Shown in pieces: positions 1-10,938 of a DNA stretch of 64,000 nt. The stretch is from Xanthostigma xanthostigma (Eukaryota; Arthropoda; Insecta; Raphidioptera; Raphidiidae). How positions within the stretch are numbered: the first letter of the stretch is position 1; each line of letters starts with the position of its first letter. The stretch spans positions 8,308,001-8,372,000 of the forward strand of contig OY754468.1 in assembly GCA_963575645.1 (NCBI GenBank). The letters run 5' to 3'. Position numbers and translations under genes: made by a program. Below the pieces are notes generated by a model. That model was not told the origin of the DNA. It made no database searches and saw only the letters and a list, made by a program, of their open reading frames with translations.

Positions 1-320
1 GATGTATACAAATCCAAACGGGCATCAAATAAGTCCGAAATAAGGTAGGAAATTACACCCAGTAAATACAATTATTTATCATAACATTTGAAAAAAATCT
101 TTCCATCAAAATACCCATACACATTTTCGTTGTGAGACTTTTGTTGCTGTTTTTTTAAAACCATTAAATTTAAAGAATTAAAAATTAACAATGTTTAATT
201 ATTTGTATCAAATATAATATTATAAATGCAATCTATAGAAAAATAAAAATTACCATCAAAAATATGAAAACAAATGTACTGTCTAGAATACAAATATTGA
301 GAGTATTGTGGTTGAAACAA

Positions 321-497
321 AAATAAAAAAATAAAGAATAGTTACTTCTTACCACAACAGTTTTATTAGCGGATGTACATTTCGGGAGCTATTTCAGCAA
401 ACAGTTTGCTGAAGATGAAAGCATAACTCCCGAAATGTACTTACACCCGCTAATAAAGCTGCGGTGGTAAGAAGTAACCATTCTTTGTTTTTTTATT
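321..497. repeat. Palindromic MITE
   Basis: Two arms of roughly 75 bases are near-perfect reverse complements around a short centre near 400-420. The arms share the words ttattagcgg, catttcggga and taagaagtaa in inverted form. There is no coding content. It is probably a foldback MITE; the family is not named. The remaining DNA of 1-1040 is AT-rich with nothing else recognised. Confidence 0.75.
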
Positions 498-1049
498 ACT
501 GGCTAGAAGTAAAATTCAAGTAACCCACAAATAATATCATAAAAATATTTCAGAATATTATGCTAAATGTTCTTTTTTTCATCTGTTTTTAATGTTTCAA
601 CCACGAAGTATGTAACCACGAAACCTAGCTATACCTATGCTTGCTGTGTTTCGAGACGGATCGTTTTCTGGCGCACGCGAGATGGCGCTGTTATCACTAC
701 CTGGGAAAACTTCAGTTCTTTCCACCTGTTTTCGCCATAGTTACCAAAGTTGTTTAACTTCACAGACACTACACAGATGTAAGCCATGAACGTGTGTGCG
801 TTACCCAGTAGCTGGCGCCATATTGGTTCATGCGACAGATATCGGTCCACCGGTACGCTCGAGCTGGATGCCCTAGGTACAGAGTTTCAACTGATTTTTG
901 AAAAGAATGTCGGTTAGTTCACTTCACTTCTAAACGATCGAAATGTATTTATATTTTTCTCAGAAAAGGCTTTACGCATAGCATTTTCTACCCACTCAAA
1001 CTGAACTTCTTTATTAGGTTATCAATAACTACGGCTCTGTAAATACTTA

Positions 1050-1548
1050 TTATTCAACACGCGTGAGTAATATGTAATTTCGGGGCCCTGCTAAATTCGG
1101 GAGAAATAATAAATTACTTCATGTTGACGCGTAGAGTGCTAATAATGAGCCGTACTGTGCGATAATGAATTTTCTGGACCAATAGGAACGCAGTAGTAGG
1201 CCCAGTAATGAAAAAAAACTGCACGCAGCTTCTGGACCAATAGGAACGTGGTAGGCGGTATTGTATATATGAAAACAGCATCGCAATTCAGCGAAAATCA
1301 TGACCATCTTGTGTGCATCCAGGGCGCTGGGTACGTCAATCAATGAAGTGATTTATTATTTTTTCCTCTTTTATCAGGGCCCCGATTACATATTACTCGT
1401 GCTAGTTGAATAAAATATTATGTGCGACCATTGATCGAAGGAGAATATTCCACTCGCGTGTTACCGCACTCGCTAAGCTCGTGCGGCAAATTTCACGCTC
1501 ATGGAATCTTCTCCTTCTCTCACTAGTCGCACAATATACTATTGTTAA
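1050..1548 (+). repeat. Compound inverted-repeat element, copy A
   Basis: The first half (about 1051-1410) has inverted ends: ttcaacacgcgtgagtaata at the left and its diverged complement near 1390-1410, with ggggccc inside each end. The second half (about 1420-1545) is a separate hairpin built from tgtgcgac and gaaggagaa words. The same two-part unit occurs in opposite orientation at 4770-5222. Confidence 0.6.
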
Positions 1549-1630
1549 GTTTACAGTTTTTTATATGTAGAGATACAGATAAATAAACAGACAAAAAATA
1601 TTAATAACTGTACAATAATTACAAACTTAA

Positions 1631-2057
1631 GGCCATTGCACACGAGGCTAGAAACGCTGCTAGATTTGCCTACTAGTTTTCTAGCGCCGGTTTTCTTGAT
1701 TGCTGTTAAATGCTCGCTTCACAAGAGATTATTTTTCAAGCGTGTTTTGTGGATAGATCTGGTGCGCGCGCAGTGACAACTGACAGTTCGAATATAAATA
1801 CAGAGCAAAACGTGTCTGTTGTCTGGCAGAATGACGCCATGTGGGTGTTCAAGTGCCCACGTGAAGATACTGCTTCCTGATTGGTTCTTGCTCACACCTA
1901 GCAACAAATCTAGCAGGGAAAATAGCCCCTGTTCTAATTTTAAAACCTGTCTTCTGAGCTAGCAAGGCAGCCCGCAGTGACGTCATTTCCTGCTTCGTAC
2001 CCAACCTACCGGCTAGCAGAACTCCTAGCAGCGTTTCTAGCCTCGTGTGCAGCGGCC
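1631..2057. mobile_element. Non-autonomous TIR element flanked by TTAA
   Basis: The inverted ends read ggccattgcacacgaggcta and, at the right, the complement of ggccgctgcacacgaggcta. TTAA flanks both sides (1627-1630 and 2058-2061), the piggyBac-type target. There is no transposase. A diverged relative lies at 39700-40030, and an isolated end is visible near 63138-63155. The assignment to piggyBac rests only on TTAA. Confidence 0.6.
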
Positions 2058-2149
2058 TTAAGTTACCGAATTTATTTATTTGTATTCTATCTGTTAACCT
2101 CTGTATAATTCATTAAAAAAATCACTCTCGCAGTATGTGAACTTTGTAA

Positions 2150-2440
2150 TCCGGTGCTATATAAGTATATATTCTTTGTACCTCGATAGAAAGTACGTAC
2201 TTCCGGCATCAATTTTAACGCAGAAAGTCTAGCATTTATGCATTCGTGGGATTACACGTACTTTCGACCGAGGTATAAAGAAAAATAGTATACACCACAC
2301 CGGCAAAAAATTTGAAAGCCTTGAAACGCGCATCATGATCCACTCGGCTTCGCCTCGGACATCATGACGTGGAGTGCAATAATCTCAAACTTTCTGCCCT
2401 TGTAGTGTAATATACTATAGTAAGCCGCGCAAAATCGTCA
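2150..2440. repeat. Interspersed repeat (gaaagtacgtacttccggca family)
   Basis: It shares the words gaaagtacgtacttccggca, atcaattttaa and accgaggtataaagaaa with 55795-55970 and 56210-56400. Its halves are partly inverted copies of each other. Family unknown. The stretch 2440-3340 is AT-rich with nothing else recognised. Confidence 0.5.
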
Positions 2441-3344
2441 CATTTGACCGTTACGCCTACTCACCGAGTAGCCCCTTCCCGAAATTCACAAAATGTGCGT
2501 AAAAAAGCTTTATTTCAAAATCTGACACTATTACACCTGATTTCTTAAAAGTTTTTTAATTTAAATCCCCCCCTCCCATATGTGATGCCTTTTCTCATTG
2601 AATTTTTATGGATTTTTTTTGAAAAATTATTATCGACTCTATGCGCGCTAAAATCATAAATACAAATAATGGGAACATAAATTATTTGTTTTAATATAAA
2701 TAACTCCATACATTCCGTTTAACTGCAGGGTAATAGTACCAGTTGCCGATACGATTCATATTTAAAGTCGTTAAAATACCTAACTATAAAAAAATAATTG
2801 GCACTTTTTTAAATCAATGATTTGATATTTTACCAATAATACAATCTATCGTTGTGAATTTGCAAGCAAATTACAATTTTTTTCTTACTTTTCTTACCAC
2901 TCGTTTTCCCGGTCTTTCCTCTGATCTCTGCCAAGTTCAGGGGGGTGAACCTTAATTATCTACCCTGGCTACGGCTTTGTATTTACTTGCAAATGAATAT
3001 TTTTGTTTTGCCTTCTGATTGGTAGATAAAATACGAATCTAGAAATTTAAAATAATGGCATTATAATTTTTATTGTAATAATCTAATTTAAAAAAAATGG
3101 ATGAAACTTTTAGGTTAAAGAGGCTCGCTGTTCTTACGCTGGGAGCGTAACGAAAATTGAAACACGTCCTTTTTACGTTACTATGGTGAATTATTTCGTA
3201 AGAATTGTAGCAATCAATATTCCACTCTTAACTGCCTGACCAATGGCGGCGTAGCGTGGGTTGGCACCCTCCAATCAACAAATACTACACGTGCTTACGA
3301 AACTATATTTTGCTAAAATATTCTGTCACATTATCAAAATTAAC

Positions 3345-3553
3345 TAATAAGAAAAATCGCAGGATAGTGAACAAATTAGATTTATTAATGTACGACATTT
3401 CGTCTATAGATTTAGACTTTTTCAAGTACAATAAAAAAGTTTTAAAACAATATTTTTTTTATTGTACCTACTTGAAAAAGTCTAAATCTATAGACGAAAC
3501 GTCGTACATTAATAAATCTAATTTGTCCACTATCCTGCGATTTTTCTTATTAA
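3345..3553. repeat. Long palindromic MITE
   Basis: The left arm (about 3346-3437) and right arm (about 3457-3551) are near-perfect reverse complements of over 90 bases with a centre of about 20 bases. The open frame across it (3256-3597) exists because AT-rich palindromic sequence lacks stops by chance, and is not a gene. Confidence 0.8.
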
Positions 3554-4769
3554 TTATTATCTCGATGGACACATTATCTAATATATATCAAAATTAATGT
3601 CATTTTCAATAGATAAAATGAAAAGATTGGTCAGTCACCTTTGACTCATTGTGGACCTTAAGTAAGATTTTATCAACTTTAATTTTGAAAAGTCAATTCT
3701 TTCACATGAAGCCACAGAAACACAAATAGTTAAAAAAAATCTTAGACACAATGTTAGACTCCGAGCAGAAACAGAATAGCCCCATTTTACTATATTTTTA
3801 TAACTTCTATATTGCTAGTGGCCGTAAGTGGAAGCGTGGTCCATAAAATGAGACAACAAATGACTGTTTCTATCTCTTTCTTTTTACTTGACCCGTTGTG
3901 CGCAAGTTTTGCGTCTGTAGTGGGGCAATTAGTAAGTGGAATAGAGCAAGCCACCTACCTTTCACAGCTTAGTTCCATGTGCAAACTGACGCTACAACTG
4001 ACGCGCATGCTCCATTCACGGACATGCGCATGAGACTCAGAGTTTAATTAGTGAGGCAGACGTATAAACGTCTGCACCGTAGTGTTTAAGTCTTTTTCCC
4101 GATCTTTGCTAGCAATATAGAGGATATTAAATATGTGCATTTTACGATGAATCTGAGAAGCTCAGATGCAGTCCATACAAACAAGTTTCAAAACTTGCGC
4201 ACTTATCCGTATTAAATCCCCTGTAGTATGCTATTTCAACTGAACTATAAGGGAAATGTTACGTCTTTTATTTTAGTTTGTCATTTTTTTTTTGAATATT
4301 GTTTTGTTTGGTTTGTAGCAATTTTTATTTCATGTTTCTTTTGTCTTTTTCTGTGGATATTATTGAAATATAAATACTATTAATGCTGTTGTACAGTAAA
4401 CAAAAAACAAATACTCTTTAAAAGTTATTAATTGAATTAATCCTAATGTTAATATTTTAAGCTTATAATATTAATGATAATTATTGTAATTGACCTACGT
4501 AATTATTGTTAATGCAAACTTTTATTCTTGATATAAATCTGTATACAGTCTTGACTGATTTATTGATAAAATGCAATATTAATAATTTATAATAATAAAA
4601 TGTGTTGTATTCTTTATTATCCTTGTTGTATTCCCTCTTTGCTGTATTCTAATCAATTAAATTATTTTACTGTTCCCAGATTTTTAAACCAGTCATGAAA
4701 TTTGGCAAGAAGCAATGTCTTATAGTACAAGTAAAGGGAAAAATCCGAAAACCGTAAATTTGTAGTTAT

Positions 4770-5222
4770 ATCGCAGAAACAATAGTAGGTATATTGTGCG
4801 ACTAGTGAGAGAAGGAGAAGATTCCATGAGCGTGAAATTTGCCGTAAGAGCGTAGCGAGTGCGGTAACACGCGAGTGGAATATTCTCCTTCGATCAATGG
4901 TCGCACATAACACTTTATTCAACTAGCACGAGTAATATGTAATCGGGGCCCTGATAAAAGACGGAAAAATAATAAATCACTTCATTGATTGATGTACCCA
5001 CCGCCCTCGATGCACACAAGATGACTTTGACTTTCGCCGAATTGCGACGCTGTTTTCATATATACAAATCGCTACCGCGTTCCTATTGGTCCAGAAACTA
5101 TGCAGTAATACACTATCGTACAGTTTATTAGCACTCTACGCGTCAACATGAAGGAATTTATTATTTCTCCCGAATTTAGCAGGGCCCCGAAATTATATAT
5201 TACTCACGCGTGTTGAATAAAT
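4770..5222 (-). repeat. Compound inverted-repeat element, copy B
   Basis: Reverse-complement copy of the unit at 1050-1548. The gaaggagaa hairpin comes first, then the acgcgtgagtaata-type ends with ggggccc. The two copies lie head to head about 3.2 kb apart. Confidence 0.6.
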
Positions 5223-6183
5223 AATGTTTTTAAACCGCAATAACGTGTTACGCACGTAGACAGTAACAGTTCTAATACGAAACAAGCGTCCGCTACCGGT
5301 GCGTTTATACAGCACAATATAAGAACTCTCGCATACAAACACGGTACAACAACTAGGCTATCAGATATAGCCACGAGGCACAATACAGTTCAGTAGTCCA
5401 TCTGAACTCATTGCAATTTACACGCTTAGTTGGCAAACTGACCTCAGCATTTGTCAAAGTTTTCCAACGGCTAAGCGAGAAAAACCTTCGAGACTCGATT
5501 CCCGTGATGAAACATCTATTTACAGACCTACAAGTTTGAATGGAACCCTCGGTACGCGAGTCTGACTCGTACTTTGCCGGATTTTTTTATTTGCAACTTT
5601 GCTGTAAGTTCACACACGCGCACTAAGGACAAGAATAAAAAAGAACAATCGAATAGAGAGTCCTTTTTTTTGAAGTCGGTTGAAAACATATCCTATGCCT
5701 ATCAGTTGTAAAATTCTTCATGTGAAACCGTATAATTTTGAAACAAAAGAAGACAACAGTTTTAAATTTCAAACGTCGGTATTGTTATAGTGCAAGCATT
5801 ATTTTTATTTACAAACTTGTTTTTTCAATGAAATATCATTTACAGCGAGCTAAATAATTTCACTGTAGTCATTATTTAGAACAAACATCTTCAGTGAGGA
5901 TGTTACAAACGTGAGATCAGAATTAAATATAGTTTTAAAATGATATTGACTGCAAAATATAAGTGTATTTGGTATATTCTCGATAATTCGCACAGATTAC
6001 TGTTAGGAACATGTTATTTCATTTTTGGTAAGTATATGTTTAATTTACTTATTACTAGCCTGAACCTGCGGCTTCGCTCTCGTTATATATGTTACGGTCT
6101 ATACCTGAATTCGGTCAATGACCCAAATAAATGCACAAAACTAGTTTTGAACAACGAATATTGCCCAAACTCGAAATCTTATG

Positions 6184-6672
6184 CCGGCACTTCACATGGC
6201 TATTTGTATTTGTGTATTTGGCAAACAGTTACCAAGTGTGGACAGTATATTTGACAAAGTGTTGGCCTTATTTGCCTATTTGACAAATAAGCCCAAATAC
6301 GCGTTATAGTGCGCTTGTTGGTTTTTCGAGGCACATCAAAGGAGTCAAATAGGCAAATACGCAAATAAACCGTCCACACAATGGCCATATTCAGAAGCGG
6401 ACGCGCCGTGAACCTGTACGGACGTGCAGTATTTTTGTGTCTGTGCTGTGAGCGAGAACTGGAACAATTACTATTGAAAATGAATTGGGACAATGAAATA
6501 GTGCTAAAATTCCTGGAATTTTGAACCTTGCGTTCTGCTGCCAAATGTTTGTGTGTTTGCTATTTGACTGCCATGTGTGGATGGTCGTATTTGCCTCTAT
6601 TTGCATGTTTGTCTTGAACGTCATATATTTTGCCAAATACAATAGCGAACACAAATAGCCATGTGAAATGCC
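6184..6672. mobile_element. TIR element, non-autonomous
   Basis: The ends read ggcacttcacatggctattt at the left and its near-complement (aaatagccatgtgaaatgcc) at the right. The interior is rich in atttgc words and has no credible protein; overlapping open frames on both strands here are chance. Superfamily not determined. A Helitron-like end with the words ctgcggcttcgct lies just upstream near 6058-6080. Confidence 0.55.
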
Positions 6673-6885
6673 ATCTTTACATTTAAACGGGTATTGAGTG
6701 TTACAAAAAAAAACAATACTAGTTTTGCGCATTTTCAGTTGGACAAAACTAGTTCTGTCTATTTCTGAACGGGCATAAAAGCATTTAAAACACCGAAATT
6801 ACCACAATAAGAGACTACAGCTCAGCAGTAAGCTCAGAAGCTGCCATGGTTACTACGTAAGGCTATATATTTTAGAAAACCAATA

Positions 6886-7094
6886 ATGGCAGCTTGCGAG
6901 CTTATACCTCCACAAAATAATTTTTTAGGACTTTTAAGTCTTCTGTTAAACGTATGGCTGGCCAGCGCATTTTTACAAAGCCGATACCTAACTCTAAGAA
7001 GTCATCTACTCCTGCTGAATCTGTGTGTTGCATGCATAGGGCGAAGCACACTAGCAGGATTTCCCTTTGCAGGAACATCATCAGTTGTTGGAAG
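6886..7094 (+). CDS. Opsin-like GPCR exon 1
   Basis: Start ATG, TM1 and TM2, residues 1-69 plus two bases of Arg70. The donor is g|gtttgt at 7095. The ATG context is aataATGG. A possible acceptor (tatttttag type) lies about ten bases upstream, so the extracellular N-terminus could be longer than the 12 residues seen. Confidence 0.8.
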
Positions 7095-10000
7095 GTTTGT
7101 CTTTTTTCAATTTTTTACCGAGCGGTGTAGCGTAGTGGTGACAGCACTAGACTCGCATTCGGGAGGTAGCGGGTTCGAATCTCGGCGGGGACAGATGTGG
7201 CTGAGACTTTTTCCTGCTGCTTCTCACAAGAATACTCACGAAGGAAGGTGTCAAGCAAAATATTAATTCCCAAACTAATTTTACAAATTCCTTTTCAAAA
7301 AATATTTCTAAACTTTATTTTTTAGCCAGGTATTCGTATTATTTTCAATTTTATTTTTTTATTATTTGAATCCTGGGGACGGGGTAATTATCCCCTTCAC
7401 CTCCTTATATCTACGTCCTTGACTGCTTTTAGTATTCTTTCTTGGGTAAATTAAAATATGGGTTCAATCTTGTTAAATGTAATAAATAAATTGGTGTTTT
7501 TATATTATACTAGCGGTCCCGCCCGGTTTCGCGCGGGTGTAAAAGAACGAAAGGGGGAGGGACGTGAATATGCACGCTTGTCTTAGTTTACCGAGATGAA
7601 TGTTGTGTCCAGGTTTCATGATGATCAGAGTTACCGTTCAAAAGTTTTCGTCGGACGGACAAATGAGTTATATTTTGAAACATTTTTCATTGATGCTCCG
7701 CCCCTATTGGTCGTAGCGTGATATTATATAGCCTATAGCCTTCCTCGATAAATGGACTATCCAACAAAAAAAAAATTCAATTTGAACAATAAGTTCCTCA
7801 GATTAGCGCGTTCAACCAAACAAACAAACAAACTCTTCAGCTTTAATATTAGTATAGATATATTATAACATAGAGGAATTTTTTACTCCCGATTTTAATT
7901 AATATTGTATCTATATTTGATGATTTCACACTGTATGTATATATTTTGTGTGCAAATATATTTTATTCTTTTCTATTTCATAGATGGGTTTTCGGTGAAT
8001 CGTGTTGTCAGCTCTTTGCTTTCCTAAAAAATATGCTGGGAACGTTTCAAATGTGTTCATTAGCCGTATTAGCTATTGAAAGATGGTTAATTGCTCGTAG
8101 GCACGATAAAGGTAAGAACATTTTCAATAAAAAATTGAATTAATATTAATATCCTCTTCAGTGGCCGTTTGTGGGTCAAATCCTAGCAGAAGATATGTTC
8201 TTATAGTCTTATACTGAGATGCATAGACTGCAATTTTGTTAAGAATCCAATAATTTTCATTTCATTTTTACCCGACTACGTCGAAGCCAAAAGGAAGGGT
8301 TGTGAGTTTAGCAGTCTATGTATGTGTGTATTTACGGGTGTTCCACCGTAGCGCTAAACTATTCATCCGATTTTGATAAATAAGGTGGCAATCCATTCGT
8401 TATTATGGCCCGGGAACATAGGCTACATTTATTTTTGAATTTTGGTTTCAGCGGGGAGCAAATTTAAAACAAATAAAAAATAAGTTCAAAAACTAGAACC
8501 CGACTACTGAAAAGTATGAAACAAGAAAATATTGTCATCAGAGGATAGCCGTGGTCGTACGCAATCCCATATATATGAGGCCTCTCTAGATGTATAGCGT
8601 GATGCACTTTGCCCTAGAGCTTATGATCGCTTACTACAGCTAAAATCTAATGTTTTGTTAGAGTAGGTGGCATATGACCACAACTATCTTCAGATGAGAA
8701 TATTTTCTTGTTTCATACTTTTCAATAGTCGGGTTTTTGAACTCATTTTTTATTGATTCTTTCTTTCAGCAGAGAAGTTGTCCTTGCGTTTTTATATTCT
8801 GGGAATGTTAGTTTGTTGGACAGCATCAGTGTCGCTTTCTATACCGCCGGTATTAGGTTTTGGGGCGTACCGTTGTGACGTCACCGGAGCTATGTGCGAT
8901 GTCGATTGGAGAATGATGACCGATAATCAAATGATATACAACACTACTCTTATTGTCCTTGGCGGTGTCATTCCAATCATTATTATGTGAGTTCCTTCAA
9001 CGTTATTTATATTAAGTCTTCAAGAATAAAATATTAACGCACCCAATCACAGGCGTGAAGTACAAAAAGTTTAATTTTAACTCTGGGGGTTAATTTAATT
9101 GGAAGAAATGGGAAAAAAAAACTGTTTTTATTTTTAGATATTGCTGTTTATATAGAGCTAACCGCAAGAAGTGCCAAAATCGTCTATCTTATACACAGAA
9201 AACTTTAACCAAGGTATTTACAAGCAAGTTTCTTTTTTTAGACTACAGAAAATGTTTCTTTTTTTATCCAAGCTTTCACGGCCGGTGTTGATCCAAATCT
9301 TCTTGTTTGCCGTGGTCCATTGGCATTACTACCTGACGTTTCGTCTACAACTGCGGTAGACATCAAAGGCGATGTGGTAGCGGGCGAAGTGTCCTTCAAG
9401 ACTGCTCACAGGTAAGTGTGTCGACAAGACGTGTAATTTCAACCGCAAAGATGAAGGTTTGAATCTAAGTAAAACCTGGACACCAGCACTGTGCAATACC
9501 AATCTACTGAATGGAACGACCAATCAGAAGAGCATACTACGACCGAGTAGAGAACACGAGCACGCTGACTATAAAAGACGGACGTACCACACTTGTCGAC
9601 ACACTTACCTGTGAGCAGCCTAGAAGGACACTTCGTCCGCTACCAGATCGCCTCTGAAAATATCTACCGCAGTTGTGGACGAAACGTCAGGTAGTAATAC
9701 CAATGGACCACGACATACAAGCCCGGAAACCAAGAAGATATGAATTTCTTTTTGAAACTATTTTTAACCGATTTAAAAAAAGAAGGTTATATGTTCGACT
9801 GTTTTTTTTGTATGTTTTCCGTTGATGGCTTCCCGGCTGTGAACCGATTTCGATAATTCTTTTTTTATTCGATAGAGCATGTCTCAAAGCTGATTCCGTA
9901 TAAGTTTTAGCAAAATCGATTCAGTAACTTTTTAGAAAATTAACAAAAACCAAAGAAATATTACAAAAGTTGTAGTTGATATCTGTGTTTCTTGCAGACT

Positions 10001-10833
10001 GTGATCGTAACAGTGATTGGAATATTTCTCCTGTGGCTACCGCAAGGTGTTTTAATATTCTGGATATTAACTGGACTTGGAAGGTCGCCAAGAATGCTAC
10101 CAATACCGTTGGCGGTCATCGCTCCACTTAGTGCCGAAGTACGACTATTTTGATTATGTTGCCCTTAGTCTCGCATGGTAGTCTTTTAGGCTCAGTACTT
10201 ACGATTAATTTTCAATTATTCACTGAAAATTAGCACTAGTGATGTGTCCACATGACTCTTTATTGGGAGCTCCGCTCACTAAAAAGAGTCGCTCAGAACG
10301 AGTCGTTCAAAGGGATGACACTAGACAGTACGCACTGCACAAGTGTGCGGACTGCAGAGGTGTAAACTGTCATCATGCATGCTCAAGAATCATGTATTGC
10401 ACAGCACAATACACACACTCACCTCTGATCTCATTTTAATATGATTCTGATCTTATATTATTCGTCTTTCGGATAAACTATAAAGTATAATAACTGAGAC
10501 TCCTCGTGAGAACTCGGCTTTAAGTATTTGTTTATGTTAAGCAGGGAACGCAATACAAGACGTTCTGTATGAATTTCAACGAGTCGTTCATTGTTTCTCA
10601 GATTTTTATTTTATTTTCGTTCTGCAAAATAAAAATGCGATAAAAAATGCATGCAGATAGTATCATAATTATTACCTACAGTCATGAGTAAGAGTATATG
10701 TTATTTTGTGTTATAGGCAGCCAATTTGGTTCCAGTTCTAAGTTACTTGGCGTATGACGAAAGAATTCGGTCAGCTTTAATAAACATGGTTGGTCCAACC
10801 AAAAAAGTAAATCCACGGACCCAGTTACAGTAA
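6886..10833 (+). CDS. Opsin-like class A GPCR lacking the retinal lysine (6 exons)
   Basis: Join 6886-7094, 7984-8111, 8770-8986, 9138-9213, 9998-10138, 10717-10833: 888 nt, 295 residues, all introns GT-AG, phases consistent. TM1 starts near residue 13. TM2-TM3 carry WVFGE, and Cys78 is the expected disulfide cysteine. Glu102-Arg103-Trp104 stands for E/DRY. The second extracellular loop has Cys155-Asp-Val-Asp-Trp159, an opsin hallmark. TM6 has LWLPQ. Aligning Tyr267 to the NPxxY tyrosine (ten residues apart, as in opsins) puts Glu257 at the retinal lysine. Asp149 falls at the opsin residue-181 counterion position. Known of the family: without the lysine, retinal cannot form a Schiff base. From memory, butterflies have an unclassified opsin group (UnRh) with the same replacement; this may be its orthologue. 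At 295 residues it is short for an opsin, so an upstream coding exon is possible. Confidence 0.88.
7118..7266 (+). mobile_element. tRNA-derived SINE in intron 1
   Basis: The head carries an A-box-like tagcgtagtgg and a B-box-like ggttcgaatc about 40 bases apart, followed by a tRNA-unrelated body with gactttttcctgctgc. The same head recurs at 21426. It is in the same strand sense as the host gene. Confidence 0.7.
7508..7860 (-). mobile_element. Lep1-type non-autonomous Helitron in intron 1
   Basis: Read on the minus strand it starts tatactaatattaaagctga, carries the stretch about flanking cells of tatcgaggaaggctatag and the tcacgctacgaccaatag word, and ends in cgggcgggaccgctagt. These are features of the lepidopteran Lep1 Helitron family. 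Related copies lie at 29892-30193, 31448-31664 and 53935-54120. Confidence 0.75.
7984..8111 (+). CDS. Opsin-like GPCR exon 2
   Basis: Acceptor tttcatag, donor ag|gtaaga. It encodes residues 70-112: the first extracellular loop, Cys78, TM3 and the ERW motif at 102-104, followed by basic residues expected at the inner membrane face. Confidence 0.85.
8472..8754. repeat. Inverted-repeat MITE in intron 2
   Basis: Arms of about 60 bases are inverted copies (aagttcaaaaactagaaccc at the left, its near-complement at the right), with shared word gaaacaagaaaatatt. It ends only 15 bases before the exon 3 acceptor. Confidence 0.7.
8770..8986 (+). CDS. Opsin-like GPCR exon 3
   Basis: It encodes TM4, the second extracellular loop with Cys155-x-x-Asp-Trp, and most of TM5. 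The acceptor is a tandem ttcagcag, so splicing three bases later would delete one alanine (residue 113). The donor is at|gtgagt. Confidence 0.85.
9138..9213 (+). CDS. Opsin-like GPCR exon 4
   Basis: A 76-base exon giving the end of TM5 and the third cytoplasmic loop, rich in Lys, Arg and Gln. Acceptor tatttttag, donor aag|gtattt. Its frame joins exon 3 and exon 5 without a stop. Confidence 0.8.
9272..9735. repeat. Inverted-repeat element in intron 4
   Basis: The arms (about 9283-9425 and 9592-9725) are inverted copies sharing ctacctgacgtttcgtc, ctgcggtaga and cacaggtaagtgtgtcgac. The total is about 460 bases, with no coding content. Confidence 0.75.
9998..10138 (+). CDS. Opsin-like GPCR exon 5
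   Basis: It encodes residues 211-257: TM6 with the LWLPQ turn and most of TM7. The last codon GAA (10136-10138) is Glu257, at the site of the retinal lysine. Donor gaa|gtacga, acceptor ttgcag. Confidence 0.85.
10717..10833 (+). CDS. Opsin-like GPCR exon 6 with stop
   Basis: It encodes residues 258-295. The end of TM7 has Pro263 and Tyr267 in place of full NPxxY. The helix-8 segment YDERIR matches the NKQFR region of opsins in spacing. The tail is short, without a cysteine for palmitoylation. TAA at 10831. Confidence 0.85.
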   Translation, partial: AANLVPVLSYLAYDERIRSALINMVGPTKKVNPRTQLQ

Positions 10834-10932
10834 AATACTGATCAAAGTACAGCAATCAAGGAAAAGAGAAGGATAATGAATAATACAACTAGTTTTATTA
10901 TTATAAATTACTTATTAATATTGTATTTTCAC

Positions 10933-10938
10933 AATAAA
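10933..10938 (+). terminator. Poly(A) signal of the opsin-like gene
   Basis: AATAAA lies about 100 bases after the stop codon at 10831-10833, in a suitable AT-rich context. Confidence 0.6.

Noticed and set aside
3256-3597. 113-codon open frame
   Set aside because: It runs across a near-perfect AT-rich palindrome; the composition is low-complexity and no domain is seen.
6200-6732. Two overlapping open frames of about 114 codons on the minus strand
   Set aside because: They lie inside a TIR element and overlap each other; no domain or splice context.
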